A DNA stretch of 64,000 nucleotides from a bacterium. Its GTDB lineage: Bacteria > Armatimonadota > UBA5829. Below, piece after piece: positions 26,912-35,422 of this stretch. Numbering within the stretch: the first letter of the stretch is position 1; each line of letters begins with the position of its first letter. The notes below the pieces were generated by a model. That model made no database searches. It was not told the DNA's origin and saw only the letters and a list, made by a program, of their open reading frames with translations. The stretch is taken from positions 50,646 through 114,645 of the forward strand of contig JAJFUS010000033.1 of the NCBI GenBank assembly GCA_021372295.1. Reading direction: 5' to 3'. Position numbers and translations under genes: made by a program.

Positions 26912-28226
26912 ACATGTTAGTCAGCGCCGAGACCGTAGCGGTGAAATCGCTGGGTTCGTCCACAGCCTGTCTCAGGAACGCATTTGCGTCGTCGATCTTG
27001 CTAAGGGCATAATCCACACCAGGATTGCTGCCGTGAGCGTAAGCGCCGATATTGATTAAATCTTCACTGGACTTGTACGTCGCCAGCACGTCGCGCAGCC
27101 TGCCCGCGCATGCGCGGTGCTCCTTGGTAGTCACGTCGGGCATAACCCGGCTCACGCTGGAAAGCACTTCGATCGCCGGATAATGATTTCGAGCGGCGAG
27201 CGCGCGGCTGAGGACAATGTGACCGTCCAAAATACCGCGAACGGTATCCGCGACAGGCTCGTTCATGTCGTCGCCTTCCACCAACACCGTATAAAGCCCC
27301 GTAATCGAGCCTTTGGACGACGTCCCCGCCCTCTCCAGAAGTTGGGGCAATGCGGCGAACACCGACGGCGTATATCCACGGGTTGTAGGCGGTTCGCCTG
27401 AGGCCAGTCCGATCTCACGCTGCGCCCACGCGACGCGGGTGACGGAATCCATCATAAGCAAGACGTCCAGGCCGCAGTCTCTGAAGTATTCGGCGATACC
27501 CGTCGCGACCTGCGCGCCTCTCAGTCGAACTACCGGAACCTGGTCGGATGTCGCCACAATTACTACACTGCGCGCCAGACCTTCCTCGCCAAGATCTTTT
27601 TCGAGGAAGTCGCGCACCTCACGGCCTCGTTCTCCGATCAAGGCGATTACGTTCACATCAGCCGAGGTATTTCGCGCGATCATGCCCATAAGAGTACTTT
27701 TTCCGACGCCGCTGCCCGCGAATATACCGATTCTCTGACCCTTGCCTATCGTCAGCAGACCGTCAAGCGCCCTCACGCCGAACGTAAGCGGCTCTTTGAT
27801 CCTGGCGCGGGACAACGGGTGCGGAGGCTGGCATGCGGCTGTAATCTCCGCCTCGCGGTTGATCTGGCCTTTCTCATCAAGAGGCTTGCCGAGACCGTCA
27901 AGCACTCTACCAAGGAGTTCGCGCCCGACCGATACGCGCAGCGAAGAACCCGTCGCTATAACTGGGCTCCCCGGACGAATATCGCTCACGACCCCAAACG
28001 GCATCAATAGCGTGCGAGATTCTCTGAACCCGACCACCTCGGCCAAGATCGGCGGTTCGTTGCGAGAGTTGTGAATTTCACATATCTCGCCAACGCCACA
28101 TATCGGCCCGCACGATTCCACCAACACACCAATTACCTGCGAGACCCTGCCGTCAAGCCGGACGGTGTCAATTCGGTTGATCGCATGCCGGTATTTAGCT
28201 ATATCAGGGACAGTTACCGCTGCCAT
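26889..28226 (-). CDS. fliI: flagellum-specific export ATPase FliI
   Basis: 445 residues from ATG 28226 (longer in-frame opening starts inside fliH and lacks homology). F1-beta-like ATPase: Walker A GSGVGKS near 172-178, GERGREVRDFLE, Walker B LLMMDSVTR, and the family motif TTRGYTPSVFAALPQLLERAG. Powers or regulates unfolding of export substrates with FliH as inhibitor and FliJ as stalk. Overlaps fliH by 23 bases. Confidence 0.96.
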   Translation of the reverse strand: MAAVTVPDIAKYRHAINRIDTVRLDGRVSQVIGVLVESCGPICGVGEICEIHNSRNEPPILAEVVGFRESRTLLMPFGVVSDIRPGSPVIATGSSLRVSVGRELLGRVLDGLGKPLDEKGQINREAEITAACQPPHPLSRARIKEPLTFGVRALDGLLTIGKGQRIGIFAGSGVGKSTLMGMIARNTSADVNVIALIGERGREVRDFLEKDLGEEGLARSVVIVATSDQVPVVRLRGAQVATGIAEYFRDCGLDVLLMMDSVTRVAWAQREIGLASGEPPTTRGYTPSVFAALPQLLERAGTSSKGSITGLYTVLVEGDDMNEPVADTVRGILDGHIVLSRALAARNHYPAIEVLSSVSRVMPDVTTKEHRACAGRLRDVLATYKSSEDLINIGAYAHGSNPGVDYALSKIDDANAFLRQAVDEPSDFTATVSALTNMFGDNETV

Positions 28227-28896
28227 CTTCGTAAGTGTCTCCAATTTTCTTCTCGATTCGATCCATTTGAGTCTCGATAGTGGCGTCAAAATCGCCCGAA
28301 GACGTCTCAATCACGCATCCGCCGGCTGAAATCCGACGATCATCCACCACGCTGATACCTCGCAGACCATCCGCAAGCCCCAGCAGTTCGTCGCGCTTCG
28401 CTCGCACGGCCGCGAGTTCACTCGGATTGACCCTAACGCGCACCTCGCTGGAATTCTTCACTCTACGCAGGCACGACTTTATCACGCGCAGCACGATCCT
28501 GGAGTCGATTTTGATCTCATGCCTAATTATCTTCTCGACAGCATCGACGCATAGCTTTAGCACTTCAGGTTCGATCTCGCTTAAGACGGCTTCTTTGTCG
28601 ATCTCGACAGAGGCTATATCGGCTTCCAATTGCTCGACAAGCTCCTGTACGCGCTGCCTGCTTTCTTCAATACCGGCGTTATAGCCTTCGGCATGCGCCT
28701 CGTCTCTTGTTTTCTTCTTGATCGACTGGGCTTCGGCGCGCGCCGTGCGAACGATAATTTCGGCTTCCTGACGGGCAATTTCCCGCGGATCAGGCTCCGA
28801 TTCGGAGTCATCCGCCACAGTGACTTCCATCGGTTGAAGCTTCACCGGATTAGCCATCAGGTCTGAATCCCTGCCGCACTTGATAAGCCTGTTCAA
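28204..28896 (-). CDS. fliH: flagellar assembly protein FliH
   Basis: 230 residues. Start TTG 28896 is preferred: GGGGAG lies seven bases upstream and MNRLIKC resembles conserved FliH beginnings (ATG 28857 is the alternative). A long charged helix (EIARQEAEIIVRTARAEAQS) precedes the vacuolar-ATPase-E-like C-terminal domain (SEIEPEVLKLCVDAVEKIIR, VNPSELAAVRAKRDELLGLA). It binds FliI and FliN at the C ring. Gap to fliG is 29 bases. Confidence 0.88.
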   Translation of the reverse strand: MNRLIKCGRDSDLMANPVKLQPMEVTVADDSESEPDPREIARQEAEIIVRTARAEAQSIKKKTRDEAHAEGYNAGIEESRQRVQELVEQLEADIASVEIDKEAVLSEIEPEVLKLCVDAVEKIIRHEIKIDSRIVLRVIKSCLRRVKNSSEVRVRVNPSELAAVRAKRDELLGLADGLRGISVVDDRRISAGGCVIETSSGDFDATIETQMDRIEKKIGDTYEDGSGNCP

Positions 28897-28925
28897 ATCT
28901 AAATCTCCCCGACGATCGTCATTGG

Positions 28926-29885
28926 TTACTGACCGATTATTGGTTTCAGTTCATTGCCGGAAATATGTATCGCAGCAGAATCCACATTGGCTTCCAGATG
29001 CTTCATTACTTCGACAATCCGCTTCTGCGCAAGCTCGACATCCTTCAAGCGAGCTTGGAGCGGCGCCGCCAATTCACGCTGGATCGATAGCGAAAGCTCC
29101 TCGGGCGCGCATCTGAGCACAGCCGATTTCAAATCTTCGCTGGATACTCTCAGCGCAAGACATAGATCAGCTGTGTCAACCAGCGAGATCACCTGTCGTA
29201 TTTCGGAATCGGTGAAACTCACCAGGTCTTCCGGGCCGGATATCTCACCGCTTGACGCCAACGGATCGGGCTTCGTAAAAACTCCCGCCACCGTCTCTCT
29301 GACACAGTCACGGGCGTTGCCGAGTATCCCCATTAAAGTATCGCTTTTGCGACCCAACGCGCTATCCAAGGTTTTCGCCGCGCGCTTGCGCATCACTTCA
29401 TCGACCGCCTCGATCACTTCCTTCGACGGCTTCCTCATATTCGCCAGGCGATGCGCGGCCTGATTACGGGCGCTTTCACCAAGACGCGATAGCACGGCCG
29501 CAGCCGCCTGCGGAGCCAGATGCGCCAGCACCAGAGCCATATTCTGCGCTCTTTCCGAGGCCAGCATCTTCGCGACTTCGTCCGGGTCCAGCTTTTCGAG
29601 CCATTTGAACGGTTCGCCCGAATCAGCCGGTTCGACCGGTTCGTTCTCCGAAGCCTTACTGCTTTCGGATACTGTCCCGGACTTCACAATCCGGCTGACC
29701 TCTTCAAAGACTCTCGAACGAGTCACATCATCAACATGTCTCAGCCTGGCAATATGCGCTCCCAGCAGATCGCGCTCAGATACGGATAGCTGCTCGAACA
29801 CCTTGGCCGACACCGACGCGCCAAGCGACATCAAGAGCACAGAAGCCTTGTCTATTCCAGTTAATTCACGTGTTTTAAGCGCCAT
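28926..29885 (-). CDS. fliG: flagellar motor switch protein FliG, divergent
   Basis: 319 residues, slightly short. N-terminal FliF-binding domain (TGIDKASVLLMSLGASVSAK) and C-terminal domain (DLCLALRVSSEDLKSAVLRC, RLKDVELAQKRIVEVMKHLE) are recognisable. Two motifs are unusual: the FliM-binding EHPQ of the middle domain reads ERAQ (ASERAQNMALVLAHL), and the acidic torque pair near LRDDL reads QREL. It connects the MS ring to the stator. Its place between fliF and fliH is standard, so it is still the operon's FliG. Confidence 0.85.
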   Translation of the reverse strand: MALKTRELTGIDKASVLLMSLGASVSAKVFEQLSVSERDLLGAHIARLRHVDDVTRSRVFEEVSRIVKSGTVSESSKASENEPVEPADSGEPFKWLEKLDPDEVAKMLASERAQNMALVLAHLAPQAAAAVLSRLGESARNQAAHRLANMRKPSKEVIEAVDEVMRKRAAKTLDSALGRKSDTLMGILGNARDCVRETVAGVFTKPDPLASSGEISGPEDLVSFTDSEIRQVISLVDTADLCLALRVSSEDLKSAVLRCAPEELSLSIQRELAAPLQARLKDVELAQKRIVEVMKHLEANVDSAAIHISGNELKPIIGQ

Positions 29886-29913
29886 TTGGATCTCCTAAAT
29901 AACCACGCCTGTA

Positions 29914-31530
29914 CTATTCGGTCATCCAGTTTCTGACCAATCGTGCCAACTCCTCAGGGCTGGATTGAGTGATTTCTGGCGGCAGTTCATCCCCTTGCGG
30001 ACGCGCTGTGCTGAACGGTTCTGCCGGTTGCTGTGGCACCGGTGACTGCGCAAGGGTTTGAGAATCAAACAAAGCCGCCGGGTTGGGCAGTGTCATTCCA
30101 GCCTGATCGACATCCGCTGCGACATCCACAACCGGCTCGTCGGCAGGAACCTGCACTTTTATCTGCTTGATGATTTTCGTCAGAAACACAAGAAACACAA
30201 TCAATAGCAGAGCCGCGCCAGCGTTCTTGGCGATTGCCATTATCATCTCGGTCTTGGCGGCCTTAGCCATATCAGCCTCAACTGCCTTGGACGACGCCGT
30301 GTCGAACCCGACCCTCTGCACCGTCACCTGATCGCCGCGCTTCTGATCTATGCCCGCCGCCGCAGTGACGGCTTCAGTTATCGCCGCGACCTTTGTCGGC
30401 TCGACCTTATCGTCAACCAACACCGCCACCGAAAGTCTCTGAAGCTTGCCCGGAGCTGTCACAACCTCCTGAATACGCTTGGTTACCTGGTACTGCGCCG
30501 TCGTCTGCGTGCGATTATAGCTGTCCGACGCAGATCCCGTTGAGTTGTTTGAACGATTAGCTGCAGGAACTCCGCCCGGAGGCAATACGCCGCCTGCATA
30601 AGTCTCGCTGGATTTGTCCTCGCTCAAAAGCACGCCCTTCGCCTCGGCATTAACGGCCTGCCCACTTCCGGCGGGCTGGTATTCTTCAGACTTGGTCTGC
30701 GTTTGATCGAAGCTCATGTCCGCGCTGACCCGCACGACCGCCTTGTCCGTGCCCACAATCTTTGCGAGCATGCTCTGGATATTTTGAGAGAGTTCAGTCT
30801 CGAACTGCCGCTTCATCTTGGTCTGATTCGCGGTCATAAGACTGTTGCCGCCGGAACCCGCACCTTCTGAGAGCACATTGCCATCAGTATCGAGGACGGT
30901 AACGTTGGATGGGATCAATCCCTCGACCGCCGACGAAACCAGATGCACCACGCCGCCGACTTGTTCGTCGGTGAGCGGCATCCCACGCCTCAGCTTCAGC
31001 ACGACCGACGCCTTCGCCGGTTCCTGCTCGGACGAATAAATTTTCTGCTCCGGCATAGTAAGCAGCACCTTGGCGTCTCTTACAGGATCGAGATGACACA
31101 GCGTCCTGGTGAGCGTGCCCGTGATTGCCCTCTGGTAGGTCACTTTCTCGGTGAACTCGGTCATGCCGAAGTTGGTCTTGTCGAAAAGCTCGAAACCTAC
31201 GCTGCCGCCCTGGGGTAAACCCTGAGTGGCCAATTGGAGCCTGAGGTCATAGACTTTGTTGTCCGGGACTTCGATGGTTGTGCCGTCGGCGGAAAGCTTG
31301 TACGGCACTTTCTGCTCGCCGAGTTTCTGCACGATCGTGCCCGCATCTTCCTGAGCAAGACCTGAAAACAACACCGACATCCGCGGCTTAGTGGCGGTCA
31401 TCCCGACCAGAAGCATCAGAGCGACCGCAAGGGTAACGAACGCAATGACGACCACGCGCTGTGTGGAATTAAGATCGCCCCAAAGTTTTGCTAAGGCCGC
31501 AAGCGGACCGGATTTTGTTATTTTGTCCAT
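29914..31530 (-). CDS. fliF: flagellar MS-ring protein FliF
   Basis: 538 residues. Transmembrane helices at about 25-45 and 445-465 bound the periplasmic ring-building domains: LFSGLAQEDAGTIVQKLGEQ, QLATQGLPQGGSVGFELFDK, RAITGTLTRTLCHLDPVRDA. The C-terminal cytoplasmic tail binds FliG. FliF is the platform for the whole basal body. Ends 29 bp before fliG, begins 36 bp after fliE. Confidence 0.95.
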   Translation of the reverse strand: MDKITKSGPLAALAKLWGDLNSTQRVVVIAFVTLAVALMLLVGMTATKPRMSVLFSGLAQEDAGTIVQKLGEQKVPYKLSADGTTIEVPDNKVYDLRLQLATQGLPQGGSVGFELFDKTNFGMTEFTEKVTYQRAITGTLTRTLCHLDPVRDAKVLLTMPEQKIYSSEQEPAKASVVLKLRRGMPLTDEQVGGVVHLVSSAVEGLIPSNVTVLDTDGNVLSEGAGSGGNSLMTANQTKMKRQFETELSQNIQSMLAKIVGTDKAVVRVSADMSFDQTQTKSEEYQPAGSGQAVNAEAKGVLLSEDKSSETYAGGVLPPGGVPAANRSNNSTGSASDSYNRTQTTAQYQVTKRIQEVVTAPGKLQRLSVAVLVDDKVEPTKVAAITEAVTAAAGIDQKRGDQVTVQRVGFDTASSKAVEADMAKAAKTEMIMAIAKNAGAALLLIVFLVFLTKIIKQIKVQVPADEPVVDVAADVDQAGMTLPNPAALFDSQTLAQSPVPQQPAEPFSTARPQGDELPPEITQSSPEELARLVRNWMTE

Positions 31531-31540
31531 AGTTTCCCCA

Positions 31541-31561
31541 ACTCACAAATCATGACTCACA
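31541..31561. repeat. heptamer-period repeat between fliE and fliF
   Basis: Units ACTCACA, AATCATG, ACTCACA in the short gap between the genes, followed by ACCGATT. Period is 7 exactly. Confidence 0.5.
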
Positions 31562-31566
31562 ACCGA

Positions 31567-31950
31567 TTAGACCTGCATCCTCATGACTTCCTGATAGGCT
31601 TCGATAACCTTGTTTCTAACCTGCACCGTAAACTCAAACGACAGCTTGGCCTTTTGCATCGCGATCATGGCTTTGTGAACATCCTCGAGTTCGCCTGATG
31701 CCAGGCTGTTTGCAAGATTATCCGCCTGGGTCTGAAGGCTGTTGACTTCCCTGACGCCCTTCTTCATAAGCCCTGAGATCGATATGTCGTCCGACTGCTT
31801 CTGCGGGTCGTCAAGACTTGTGATGCTCGTCTTTATGAGATCGCCAAAACTACCTGAGCCGGACTGGCCGACCGTCGAATTCGAGCCGGACGAAGTGGCA
31901 TCCGTCAGTGATTTAATTGGCCCCGGAAGGCCGACTGGTGTAATTCTCAT
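31567..31950 (-). CDS. fliE: flagellar hook-basal body complex protein FliE
   Basis: 127 residues. C-terminal family motif AMIAMQKAKLSFEFTVQVRN then KVIEAYQEVMRMQV. FliE connects the MS ring/export gate to the rod and is the first exported rod component. Preceded by flgC with four bases between. A Ser/Gly-rich N-terminus (GSNSTVGQSGSGSFGDLI) is normal for the family. Confidence 0.94.
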   Translation of the reverse strand: MRITPVGLPGPIKSLTDATSSGSNSTVGQSGSGSFGDLIKTSITSLDDPQKQSDDISISGLMKKGVREVNSLQTQADNLANSLASGELEDVHKAMIAMQKAKLSFEFTVQVRNKVIEAYQEVMRMQV

Positions 31951-31954
31951 TTAT

Positions 31955-32374
31955 TTACGCCTTGCCGATGTCTATAGCTGAAGAAGTCATCGTCTTTGCC
32001 GCGTTAAGCGCGGTCACATTAGCCTCGTAGGCTCGCGTCGCCGATATCATATCAACCATCTCTTCCACAACATTCACGTTCGGCATTCTGACATATCCGT
32101 TTGCGTCCGCGTCCGGGTGACCGGGATCGTAAACGGTTCGATAATCGGTCGCGCTTTCCTGCACGCCCTCCACTTTCACTCCCGCCGGAATTACACGATT
32201 GCCGACGGCATCGTCATATACAGCTCTAAATGTCACGGTCTGCCTCCTGTAAGGTCCGCCGTTTGCGGTGCGTGTGGAATCCGCGTTGGCTATGTTGTTC
32301 GCGATGGCGTCCATGCGCACACGCTGGGCGAATATCCCCGATGCGCTTATGTCAAATGCGGAATTATGCCCCAT
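31955..32374 (-). CDS. flgC: flagellar basal-body rod protein FlgC
   Basis: 139 residues. N-terminus FDISASGIFAQRVRMDAIAN NIANADS carries the rod signature; the C-terminus NVNVVEEMVDMISATRAYEA NVTALNAAKTM is typical of FlgC. Builds the proximal rod with FlgB and FliE. Four bases after flgB. Confidence 0.94.
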   Translation of the reverse strand: MGHNSAFDISASGIFAQRVRMDAIANNIANADSTRTANGGPYRRQTVTFRAVYDDAVGNRVIPAGVKVEGVQESATDYRTVYDPGHPDADANGYVRMPNVNVVEEMVDMISATRAYEANVTALNAAKTMTSSAIDIGKA

Positions 32375-32378
32375 TTAC

Positions 32379-32759
32379 TTACTTGCCTCCGTTTATTGCA
32401 GTGCGAAGAAGCGAAATCTTGTTTTCCAGAAGAGTCGTGGCGGCTCTGTGCTGGCCTTGAGTTTTCGCAAGATCCGCTATTTCGGCGTCAATGTTCACGT
32501 TGTTGCCGTCTGGCTTGCACTCGCTGATTACGTCCGTCTGCCGAACCGGTTCAAGATCGCGCACACCCTGTCGCAGTTTATGACCGGACTTGGTCTCTAT
32601 AATCCGCTTGAGTTCGGTCTCAAAATTGACGTAGCTGCGTTTGTAACCCGGGGTCTCGACATTGGCTATGTTGTTGGCGATAGCCTTCTGTCGCGCCGCC
32701 GCCGCGTCGAGCGTCTTGGATAGTACGGTCGAAGTAATGTCCGAAAAGAAATCTGCCAA
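32379..32759 (-). CDS. flgB: flagellar basal-body rod protein FlgB
   Basis: 126 residues. Contains the rod motif RQKAIANNIANVETPGYKRS and the C-terminal helix KTQGQHRAATTLLENKISLL. Proximal rod component and first gene of the flagellar supercluster. A sigma-54 promoter (32792-32807) lies 33 bases upstream, and it is separated from mreD by 163 bp. Confidence 0.95.
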   Translation of the reverse strand: MADFFSDITSTVLSKTLDAAAARQKAIANNIANVETPGYKRSYVNFETELKRIIETKSGHKLRQGVRDLEPVRQTDVISECKPDGNNVNIDAEIADLAKTQGQHRAATTLLENKISLLRTAINGGK

Positions 32760-32791
32760 TTCAAGTTCCCCCTTTCAGCCGAGGGCTTTAC

Positions 32792-32807
32792 AGCAATTTG
32801 CGTACCA
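32792..32807 (-). promoter_or_regulatory. sigma-54 promoter of the flgB operon
   Basis: Minus strand TGGTACG-N4-TTGCT: six of seven -24 bases and a complete -12 box with the exact 4-base gap. Initiation would fall about 20 bases before the flgB start. It is the main candidate promoter of the entire supercluster. No enhancer-binding activator gene is seen in the window. Confidence 0.78.
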
Positions 32808-32923
32808 GGGGGCTTAGGAGAGATAACGACTGTTGGGTGATAGATGTTGGAACGATCATCAGTTACACTGGAGGACTATGCCAGGCGTGTAAATGCAACT
32901 CGCGAGAGATCGGCGTGGTTTTA

Positions 32924-33418
32924 TTACAGCCTTGCGTTGGCCATGCGTATCTTGCGGCGGATATCGAGGTGTCTCAAGAAGTAATAAAAGAAAAGCGCAA
33001 AGACTGCATTGCAGATGCACTCCCCAAACAAAGTGCGAAGAGCATGCGCAAAGTCCGGCAGAGGATTTGCGAGCAGAAACATTCCCTCGCAGACAAGAGT
33101 GAGCCAGACTGCGGCAAACATTGGCACAATGGGGTTCTCGCTAAAAAGCCTTCGGTGAACAAGCCCCGCCAAGAAGCCCGTGATCGTGCGAGTAACGATG
33201 AAGCTGCCGAGGTTCAGCCCGACTTCAGACCCATGAATAAACCCAGCGATAAACCCAACCACGGCGCCGAAATCGGGGTCAGCGGCAAGAGCGTAAATTA
33301 TCAGGACAACCAGCACAAGGTCGGGCTTTGCGCCCATAATAGTCATCCAACCCGGCAAATTACCCTGCACCACCGCAGCTATCACCAGACTCAATATCGC
33401 CCAGAGGTATCGCATCAT
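32924..33418 (-). CDS. mreD: rod shape-determining protein MreD
   Basis: 164 residues, five to six transmembrane helices. Contains YLWAILSLVIAAVVQGNLPG at the start, KPDLVLVVLIIYAL and AVVGFIAGFIHG, the MreD pattern. Part of the elongasome with MreB, MreC, RodA and PBP2. Overlaps mreC by four bases (ATGA). Confidence 0.9.
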   Translation of the reverse strand: MMRYLWAILSLVIAAVVQGNLPGWMTIMGAKPDLVLVVLIIYALAADPDFGAVVGFIAGFIHGSEVGLNLGSFIVTRTITGFLAGLVHRRLFSENPIVPMFAAVWLTLVCEGMFLLANPLPDFAHALRTLFGECICNAVFALFFYYFLRHLDIRRKIRMANARL

Positions 33419-34248
33419 TGTGCCGAAGCCTGCCCCAGCTTCACTACGAAAACCTGCTCCACTTCGTCGAAACGCACGCTGGGCCGAATAAGCGCGGAGG
33501 TAGTGCCGGCGGTTGAATTGCGCACAACTTTCACCACTCGACCAATCACCAGCCCCTTCGGAACCACTTTTCCCATACCCGAAGAGACAACAACATCTTT
33601 AACGCGTACATCCGAATCCTTAGGCAAATACGCTAACACCAGATAGTCCGCTCCCTGCCCATAAAGCATCCCCACAGCTCGCGAGCGCTGCACCATTGCG
33701 CTGACGGCGCTGTCCGAGTTGGTCAGCGCCACGACTTGCGAAGTGAACGGGTCAACGTCCGAAACTTGCCCTATCAGCCCAAGATGGTTGACAACTGCAG
33801 AGCCACGCTCGACACCGGCCTTGGTCCCCCGGCTAATGGTGGCAGTGTCGAACCAGTTGCTTTGATCGCGAGACACAACCTCCGCTGAAACCATATCCAT
33901 CTTACTCGACTCACGAAGCTCCAGAGCTGCCCTAAGGACGGCATTTTCCCGGGCAGCCTCCTGCAGACGTGCGTTTTCCCTTGCAAGCCGCTTCACACGC
34001 GCGCGAAGTTGCCTGTTTTCCTTGAGGAGAACCGACCTCGGACGAAAACTCACCACTGCCACTTTTCCCACCGAGAGAACAGCATGAGCCGCAACATCGA
34101 CCGGAGCAAGTGAGGAACGAACCGTATCCTGGACGTACAGCGACCTGCCGGTCTTCAGTTCCCGATTGTGTAAGGCTCCGACCACCAAACCGAGAATCAG
34201 AAGACCAACCAGATTAGCGATAGTCTTGTTGCGAAGATAGTTGAACAT
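33415..34248 (-). CDS. mreC: rod shape-determining protein MreC
   Basis: 277 residues. One N-terminal transmembrane helix (about 8-25), a coiled coil at about 75-110 (LKENRQLRARVKRLARENAR), then the beta-barrel pair with VSRDQSNWFDTATISRGTKA and LIGQVSDVDPFTSQVVALTN, and GKVVPKGLVIGRVV. It is the periplasmic scaffold that links MreB to PBP2. Starts directly after the mreB stop. Confidence 0.94.
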   Translation of the reverse strand: MFNYLRNKTIANLVGLLILGLVVGALHNRELKTGRSLYVQDTVRSSLAPVDVAAHAVLSVGKVAVVSFRPRSVLLKENRQLRARVKRLARENARLQEAARENAVLRAALELRESSKMDMVSAEVVSRDQSNWFDTATISRGTKAGVERGSAVVNHLGLIGQVSDVDPFTSQVVALTNSDSAVSAMVQRSRAVGMLYGQGADYLVLAYLPKDSDVRVKDVVVSSGMGKVVPKGLVIGRVVKVVRNSTAGTTSALIRPSVRFDEVEQVFVVKLGQASAQ

Positions 34249-35313
34249 TTAACCTACGGATTGAACCTGCCTTGTGGCGCCGAGAAGCACCTTCTTGAGC
34301 GCGGGATTGCTCTCGGACTCTTCAAGCGCCTTGGCAGTGCCAAGCACCACACAGCTCAAAGGGTCGGGCGCAATGTGCACCGGCATGCCGGTCTCGACGT
34401 TAATCAGTTGATCCAATCCGCGAAGCAGCGCGCCTCCGCCCGCAAGCACGATTCCGCGCTCCATGACATCCGCCGCAAGCTCGGGAGGAGTCGATTCCAG
34501 CGTCAGCTTCACAGCCTCCACAATATCCATCATAGGATCGTGAATAGCTTCGCGAATTTCCTGGCTGGAAATAACGGCGCTCCTCGGCAGACCAGATATG
34601 AGATCTCTGCCGCGAACTTCCATGGTCATCTCTTCTTCCAGAGCGTAGGCCGAACCGATGTCGATCTTGACCTCCTCGGCAGTGCGATCACCAATCAAAA
34701 GATTGAACACGCGCCGGATATAGCTGACGATGGCTTCGTCAATCTCATCGCCCGCAACCCTTATCGACCTGCTGCACACGATGCCTCCGAGCGATATAAC
34801 GGCAACTTCACTGGTTCCGCCGCCGATGTCTACAATCATGCTGCCGGTAGGCTCGCTGACCGGCATACCCGCGCCTATTGCCGCCGCGAACGGCTCTTCC
34901 AGCGTATATGCCTCGGATGCGCCGGCTTTCATAGCGGCCTCTTTGACCGCGCGCCATTCGACTTCTGTCACACCCGAAGGTATCCCCACAACCACCCTGG
35001 GGCCGAATATACCGTTGTGACGCTGCACTTTTCTGATAAATCCGCGCAGCATGGCCTCGGTCTGATCAAAATCAGCTATTACGCCGTCCTTAAGAGGTCG
35101 AATTGCGATAATACTGCCCGGCGTTCGCCCGAGCATGCGCTTCGCTTCCTCTCCGACCGCGAGCACCTTTCTGGACTGACTGTCCAGAGCAATAACGCTT
35201 GGCTCGCGCAGAAGAATACCGCGTCCGCGCACGTGCACCAACGTATTCGCCGTGCCCAAGTCAATACCAATTGCTCTTGAAAATCTGCCGAATAATTTTG
35301 AAAAAACTGCCAT
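34249..35313 (-). CDS. mreB: rod shape-determining actin homologue MreB
   Basis: 354 residues from ATG 35313, the position that begins [20 protein letters not shown] as in other MreB; the in-frame ATG at 35373 adds 20 residues without homology. Phosphate-binding motifs [10 protein letters not shown] and [19 protein letters not shown] and the adenosine loop [15 protein letters not shown] are all intact. Forms short filaments that direct side-wall synthesis. An extended -10 box (35376-35381) lies upstream. Confidence 0.96.
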   Translation of the reverse strand: MAVFSKLFGRFSRAIGIDLGTANTLVHVRGRGILLREPSVIALDSQSRKVLAVGEEAKRMLGRTPGSIIAIRPLKDGVIADFDQTEAMLRGFIRKVQRHNGIFGPRVVVGIPSGVTEVEWRAVKEAAMKAGASEAYTLEEPFAAAIGAGMPVSEPTGSMIVDIGGGTSEVAVISLGGIVCSRSIRVAGDEIDEAIVSYIRRVFNLLIGDRTAEEVKIDIGSAYALEEEMTMEVRGRDLISGLPRSAVISSQEIREAIHDPMMDIVEAVKLTLESTPPELAADVMERGIVLAGGGALLRGLDQLINVETGMPVHIAPDPLSCVVLGTAKALEESESNPALKKVLLGATRQVQSVG

Positions 35314-35375
35314 TTGACCCAGGTTAGACCCGCCTTCCGTTATGGGGTAGTAATTACACTCATCCCTAATCACAT

Positions 35376-35381
35376 ATCATA
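35376..35381 (-). promoter_or_regulatory. extended -10 box upstream of mreB
   Basis: Minus strand reads TGGTATGAT, that is, TG-n-TATGAT. No convincing -35 box, which is usual for an extended -10 promoter. Placed about 60 bases upstream of mreB. Confidence 0.35.
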
Positions 35382-35422
35382 CCACAAAACCCCGGTCCGT
35401 TTCGAGTCCTAAATCAAACTGT

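Noticed and set aside
28921..28945. ATTGGTT repeated twice after fliG, possible heptamer repeat
   Set aside because: The two copies are 18 bases apart, not a multiple of 7.
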